Shown here: piece after piece, positions 11,318 to 14,779 of the stretch
How positions within the stretch are numbered: position 1 is the stretch's first letter
How the letters are laid out: every line of letters begins with the position of its first letter
Assembly: GCA_026982835.1 (NCBI GenBank)
Contig: JALSGI010000539.1
Coordinates: 1 to 14,779 of the forward strand
Source: Planctomycetota bacterium
GTDB taxonomy: Bacteria; Planctomycetota; Planctomycetia; Pirellulales; S012-138
DNA length: 14,779 nucleotides
Reading direction: 5' to 3'
Notes under the pieces: generated by a model
What the model was told of the DNA's origin: nothing
Databases searched by the model: none
The model's input: the letters and a program-made list of their open reading frames with translations, nothing else
Position numbers and translations under genes: made by a program

Positions 11318-14077
11318 CTAAGGCAGTCGCAGCTTGAGGTGGAAGAAGGCGTTTTCTTCGGCCAGGTAGGTCCGTAGCAGCGCTTCGCTGCCCGAGGCGA
11401 CCTGCTTGTCCAGCACGAAGCTCAGCACGCGCTGCTGCCCGGGGGGAACGTTTACCGTGCGGGTTCGCCGGGGCTGGCCGCGGAGCACCAGCGTGCATTG
11501 CACTTGCAAGCGTTTCGGGCGGTCGTTGGTCAAGTGAACACGGACTACGCGCAAGCGCTGGTCTTGGTCCACGACTACGGCCTGGGCCTTCAGCCCCGGG
11601 ATACCTGCTCGCAGCGGCAGGCCCACCACCAGCGGCACCGGTTGGTCTTGCAGGTGGAGGCGGACTTCGGCATGCTGCGGGCCGGTGGAGGCGTAGATGG
11701 GCAGCCGGACCAGAAACTCCTTGCGGAAACTCTGGCCGGGAGCCAGGTGGAATTCCCAGCGGTCGGGGGCCATTCTCCAGTGCGGCGGGGGGATCAGTTC
11801 CACCTTGCCCGAAAGGGGGCGTTCGGTGGGATTGGAGAAGATCAGCTGGTTGGGGTGGGCTCGTCCCAGCACGCTGGGCACCTGGTGGTGTTGGAAGCGG
11901 ATGCTGCGTGCCAGTCGGGCCAGAGGCGGTCTTTCAGACCAGACGAACACCGGCTCGGGGCCCACGACAAGTTCCACTTCGGCCCCTTGGGCCAGGGGGG
12001 ACAGCGGGAGTTGCCGGCCCCAAAGGCTCCAGGCCCGATCCACAAGTGCCGCGGGAAGTTTCTGCCTGCGTGGCTTTTCGGCCCAAAGCACCCACACCGC
12101 ATGATGCGGACCCACAAAAAGCCAGTTGCGCACCTGCGGGCCCAGGGGGAGCGAGCCGAGGTAGCGTGTGCCGGCCAGGCTGTGCACGGTTACCACCCAA
12201 GGGACGGCCAACGGACCGACGGAACCTTGAGGGGTAAGCAGCACCTGGTGGCGGTCCACTCCATGGAGAAACACTCCCCGGCACCCGGCCGCGTGGGCCA
12301 GCAGCAAGTGCATGGCCATTTGGGTGGCGAGGGATTGTGTGTTGTTTTTTCCGGGCAATTTGTTTGCGGCGTAGCGATCCAGCAGCAGCGAGTACCACCA
12401 CCGGGCGGGAGGTTCAACGGCTTGGAGTTGCCGCTGGAGCTGCTGCCAGGGGATCGGCTTACGGGAGGAGAAGCACACGCCTTCCCAGGCTTGGCTCTGG
12501 GGCACGGGCACATCCAGCGACCAGGGGATCACCACGTCCACGAAAGCCGCGCTTTGGCCCAGGGTTTTGCGGATATGGGCCACTTGCCGGGCCACGCCTT
12601 GCAGTTCCACCAGGGAGTGGTCGTCGTCGGCTCCCCATTGCCACACGGGCACTTGCAGGCCGTAGCTGAGCATGGTTTCGCCCAGGGATTCGGCCCAGAG
12701 CTTGGGATTCATCAGAAACACTTCGCCCACGGCCGCCTCGGGGAACAGGCGCAGCCCGTCCAGCTCCTTGGCCACCGGAGGGGGTGGATCGCCGCAAACG
12801 CCCACCACCTGGGCTCCGCGGCCCAGCAGGCGGCGGACCCAGCTGACGGTTTCCTCCCGTTGCTGCGGGGAGCCGGAGGTGCGCCACAGGGGATACTTGA
12901 CGCGGCGGGGCCCCAACTGGCGCACCAGTTCTTCCCAGGCTTCGTGCTGTGGGGCGGGGATGGGTCGAGCGAAGCTCCAGCCGAAGGGGTGCTCGCCCCG
13001 CAGGGGCAGCGGCGGCAGCACGGCGAAGGTGGTCCGGCCCCGGGAAACCACGCGTCCGGCCGCGCGGAGCCGGATTTCCACCCGGTAGAACCCGGCCTGG
13101 TGCACCGGAGGCTGCCAAGTCCCTTGCAGTTGCTGCTGGCCGTGGCCTTGCTCCTGTTGGGCCGCAACGGCACTGCCGCTTGCCGTCTTTGGGGGTTCGG
13201 GCCGGGAATTGCCGCCCCGGCGGCTGACCATCACCACCGAAGGGGCGCGGCGGGAAGGGACTTTCGCGGCCGGGGGCTGCGACGGGGAGCCCGATATCGG
13301 CACCCGGTGTGGCGGGCCCACCGGCTGGCCTTCGTGGTCCAGCACCACCAGTTCCAGCTCTCCCTGGTTGTAGCTTGCGCCGGAAAGGCTGTATCGCAGC
13401 CGGACTTGCTCGGGGCGGTGGAACAGGCCCAAGGCCCGCTCCGGTTCCACTTCCAGGTAGGCTTTGCGTAGCAGCCGCACCTGATCGATCCAGACCGCTC
13501 CCCGCAGATCGGCCAAGGGGGCTGCATCCAGCAGCAGGCGGATTTGCAGGAAGCGGGTTTTTTCCGGGGGACAACGGGCCATGACCACCTGCAGCGCCTC
13601 CCAGGGGCGCGTGCCGTGAACCGCCCGAGAGCGAAGCTGCCTGATAAGCTGCCCCTTTTCATCCAAGCAGCGAAGCACCAGGTAGAAGCGATCCCGGGTC
13701 AAGCCCTCGCAGCGCACGAAAGCCTGGGCCATGTAGCGGAACTTTCCCTGGACGGGCACCGGCGGGGAATCCACGGCCACGGGGCCTCCGTTGAGTTGGA
13801 TTTTCAGGGAGCGGCGTCCTTGGTACGCGGCATCCGAGGCCAGAAACACGCGCACGTAGTGGGGGTGGTGGCGATCGGTGAGTCGTTGCCAGGGGTCGGG
13901 CCAGCCGTCCCGGTTGGAATCCTCTTCCCACTCGAAGGTGCTCAAGAAAATCTCTTCGGCCGGCGCCTGGGGCCCACTGGCCAGGGCTCCTGCCAGCACT
14001 AAAATCACCAGCAGGAAGGATTTCCTGCCGATAGTTTTGCCGGAGCCAGAGGGCGAGGTGTTGAAAGCGCGCAGCAT
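11318..14077 (-). CDS. Large secreted protein of unknown family, multi-domain
   Basis: A 919-residue protein. Residues 1-40 form a signal peptide with a long polar N-region, hydrophobic FLLVILVLAGALA and likely cleavage after APA. A calcium-loop-like DSNRDGWPD (53-61) of the DxNxDGxxD type follows. Residues about 70-210 look like a beta-sandwich of the carbohydrate-binding kind (closing WIDQVRLLRKAYLEVEPE). Residues 262-318 are low-complexity, rich in Pro, Ser, Arg and Gln. From about 362 (HPFGWSFARP) to about 700 the alternating helix-strand pattern suggests a TIM-barrel, possibly glycoside-hydrolase-like, but no family motif or catalytic pair is certain. The last 200 or so residues are strand-rich, probably immunoglobulin-like domains. 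The ATG at 14077 is chosen because the longer open frame to 14623 would overlap the divergent gene and would lose the signal peptide from the N-terminus. No strong Shine-Dalgarno sequence is seen. Confidence 0.8.
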   Translation of the reverse strand: MLRAFNTSPSGSGKTIGRKSFLLVILVLAGALASGPQAPAEEIFLSTFEWEEDSNRDGWPDPWQRLTDRHHPHYVRVFLASDAAYQGRRSLKIQLNGGPVAVDSPPVPVQGKFRYMAQAFVRCEGLTRDRFYLVLRCLDEKGQLIRQLRSRAVHGTRPWEALQVVMARCPPEKTRFLQIRLLLDAAPLADLRGAVWIDQVRLLRKAYLEVEPERALGLFHRPEQVRLRYSLSGASYNQGELELVVLDHEGQPVGPPHRVPISGSPSQPPAAKVPSRRAPSVVMVSRRGGNSRPEPPKTASGSAVAAQQEQGHGQQQLQGTWQPPVHQAGFYRVEIRLRAAGRVVSRGRTTFAVLPPLPLRGEHPFGWSFARPIPAPQHEAWEELVRQLGPRRVKYPLWRTSGSPQQREETVSWVRRLLGRGAQVVGVCGDPPPPVAKELDGLRLFPEAAVGEVFLMNPKLWAESLGETMLSYGLQVPVWQWGADDDHSLVELQGVARQVAHIRKTLGQSAAFVDVVIPWSLDVPVPQSQAWEGVCFSSRKPIPWQQLQRQLQAVEPPARWWYSLLLDRYAANKLPGKNNTQSLATQMAMHLLLAHAAGCRGVFLHGVDRHQVLLTPQGSVGPLAVPWVVTVHSLAGTRYLGSLPLGPQVRNWLFVGPHHAVWVLWAEKPRRQKLPAALVDRAWSLWGRQLPLSPLAQGAEVELVVGPEPVFVWSERPPLARLARSIRFQHHQVPSVLGRAHPNQLIFSNPTERPLSGKVELIPPPHWRMAPDRWEFHLAPGQSFRKEFLVRLPIYASTGPQHAEVRLHLQDQPVPLVVGLPLRAGIPGLKAQAVVVDQDQRLRVVRVHLTNDRPKRLQVQCTLVLRGQPRRTRTVNVPPGQQRVLSFVLDKQVASGSEALLRTYLAEENAFFHLKLRLP

Positions 14078-14152
14078 CGGGCCTGGGATTCCCTGGCAGC
14101 AGGAGGGCCTGGTGGGATACGCCTTTTTCCTTTTCAACTGTAGCCTACTGCC
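14078..14152. promoter_or_regulatory. Divergent promoter region between two start codons
   Basis: The 75 bases between the minus-strand ATG (14077) and the plus-strand GTG (14153) must contain both translation starts' upstream signals if the starts are right. There is a pyrimidine-rich tract (CTTTTTCCTTTTC, 14122-14134) and, on the minus strand, TTGAAA (14137-14132). No well-spaced -10 partner was found for either direction. Confidence 0.35.
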
Positions 14153-14779
14153 GTGAGCCAATTGCCCCTTGCCGTTCATTTGCCCAGTTTTCGCCAGCCG
14201 TTGCGGCGGGCGGTGCAACTGGCTGCTCGGTTGGGCGTGCAGGGGGTGGAGCTGGACGCCCGGCAGCAGGTGCCCCCGCAGGAGATGGGGGCCACGGCCA
14301 TCCGGGACTTGCGGCGGCTGCTGGAGGAGCACCGCCTGGGCGTGGCGGCTTTGGCTTTCCCGACCCGCCGAGGTTACAACGTGGAACAAGGGCTGGATCG
14401 CCGGGTGGAGGCTACACGTCGAGCCTTGGAACTGGCCTACCGCTTGGGAGCTCCGGTGGTGGTCAACTACGTGGGCCAACTGCCCGAGGAGCCAGAAGGC
14501 CCCCTGTGGGAATTGCTGGTGGAGGTGCTTGGGGACCTGGGCCGCTGGGGGCAGCGATGCGGGGCGTTGCTGGCGGCCCGAACCGGCCCCGATCCCCCGC
14601 AGCGACTGGCCCAGTTGTTGCAAGCTCTTCCAGAGGGGTCACTTATGGTGGACCTGGACCCTGGGCTTCTGGTCATGCATGGGCACTCGGTGGCCGAGGC
14701 CGTGGAACAGCTCGGCCCCTGGATCGCCCATGTGCACGCCCGCGACGGGGCACGCGACCTGGCCCTGGGGCAGGGGGTG
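14153..14779 (+). CDS. Sugar phosphate isomerase/epimerase-like TIM-barrel protein, 3' end cut by the window edge
   Basis: The frame from a GTG at 14153 runs 209 codons to the window edge with no stop. The protein begins MSQLPLAVHLPSF and matches the xylose-isomerase-like TIM-barrel family (PF01261). Successive strands are visible as AVHLPS, GVQGVELD (29-36), VAALAFPT, APVVVNYVG, GSLMVDLDPG and WIAHVHARDGARDLALG. The HVHARDG-x-x-DLA segment is a family signature, with acidic and histidine residues at the metal and substrate site. Members are usually 260-300 residues, so roughly 60-80 are missing. The GTG is the only start: an in-frame TAG lies just upstream at 14141-14143. No Shine-Dalgarno sequence or signal peptide is seen. 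It diverges from the large secreted protein, which could indicate shared control of sugar use. The substrate is unknown. Confidence 0.87.
   Translation, partial: MSQLPLAVHLPSFRQPLRRAVQLAARLGVQGVELDARQQVPPQEMGATAIRDLRRLLEEHRLGVAALAFPTRRGYNVEQGLDRRVEATRRALELAYRLGAPVVVNYVGQLPEEPEGPLWELLVEVLGDLGRWGQRCGALLAARTGPDPPQRLAQLLQALPEGSLMVDLDPGLLVMHGHSVAEAVEQLGPWIAHVHARDGARDLALGQGV

Noticed and set aside
11498..13471. A 657-codon plus-strand open frame.
   Set aside because: It is a shadow of the 919-residue secreted protein, which has a signal peptide and coherent domains on the minus strand.

Overview
The window looks like chromosomal DNA of a Planctomycetota member, probably of the Pirellulales type. 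This is an inference from gene content: a secreted DUF1080 (3-keto-disaccharide hydrolase family) protein, a secreted sulfatase, a creatininase-family hydrolase of the EQHLEH subtype, a xylose-isomerase-like TIM barrel, a very large secreted protein of unknown family, high GC, and wide gaps full of small palindromic repeats. No rRNA, tRNA, CRISPR array, phage gene or transposase was found.

Layout. A truncated creatininase-family gene runs off the left edge (1-682, minus). After a repeat-bearing gap (683-1276) comes a compact four-gene minus-strand cluster. In transcription order it holds an atypical NRAMP-family transporter (6415-5159), a secreted sulfatase (5134-3674), a cysteine desulfurase/selenocysteine lyase-like enzyme (3602-2439) and a D-threonine aldolase/D-serine dehydratase-like PLP enzyme (2410-1277). 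Gaps are 24, 71 and 28 bases, so one operon is likely, ending at a hairpin plus T-run at 1252-1221. A 1.3-kb gap (6416-7700) is almost entirely a mosaic of hairpin repeats and 7-base tandem repeats. A long flagellin follows (7701-9803, plus), then a DUF1080 protein (10657-10022, minus), a second mosaic gap (10658-11317), a 919-residue secreted protein (14077-11318, minus), and, diverging from it, a truncated TIM-barrel isomerase/epimerase (14153 to the right edge, plus).

How the genes relate. The cluster combines metal transport, a sulfatase, sulfur or selenium transfer and amino-acid PLP chemistry; no single pathway is proven. The secreted sulfatase, DUF1080 protein, large secreted protein and TIM-barrel enzyme fit polysaccharide scavenging by a motile planctomycete.

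Most notable signal. The gaps carry a family of at least 16 short hairpins. Nearly all share a GCGAGCC- or GCCAGCC-like box, a CC/GG base and a C-G pair closing a four-base loop whose last base is always A on the box strand. The six-base inner stem exists in about six versions that keep their pairing. They are mixed with GGAGC/GCTCC and GGTGC/GCACC hairpins with GGAA-type loops, with heptad tandem arrays, and with a third class having a TCCT loop. Composite blocks of 85-150 bases recur in inverted orientation in the two large gaps. The array resembles REP/BIME elements combined with cyanobacterial-type heptad repeats, and no mobilising enzyme lies in the window.
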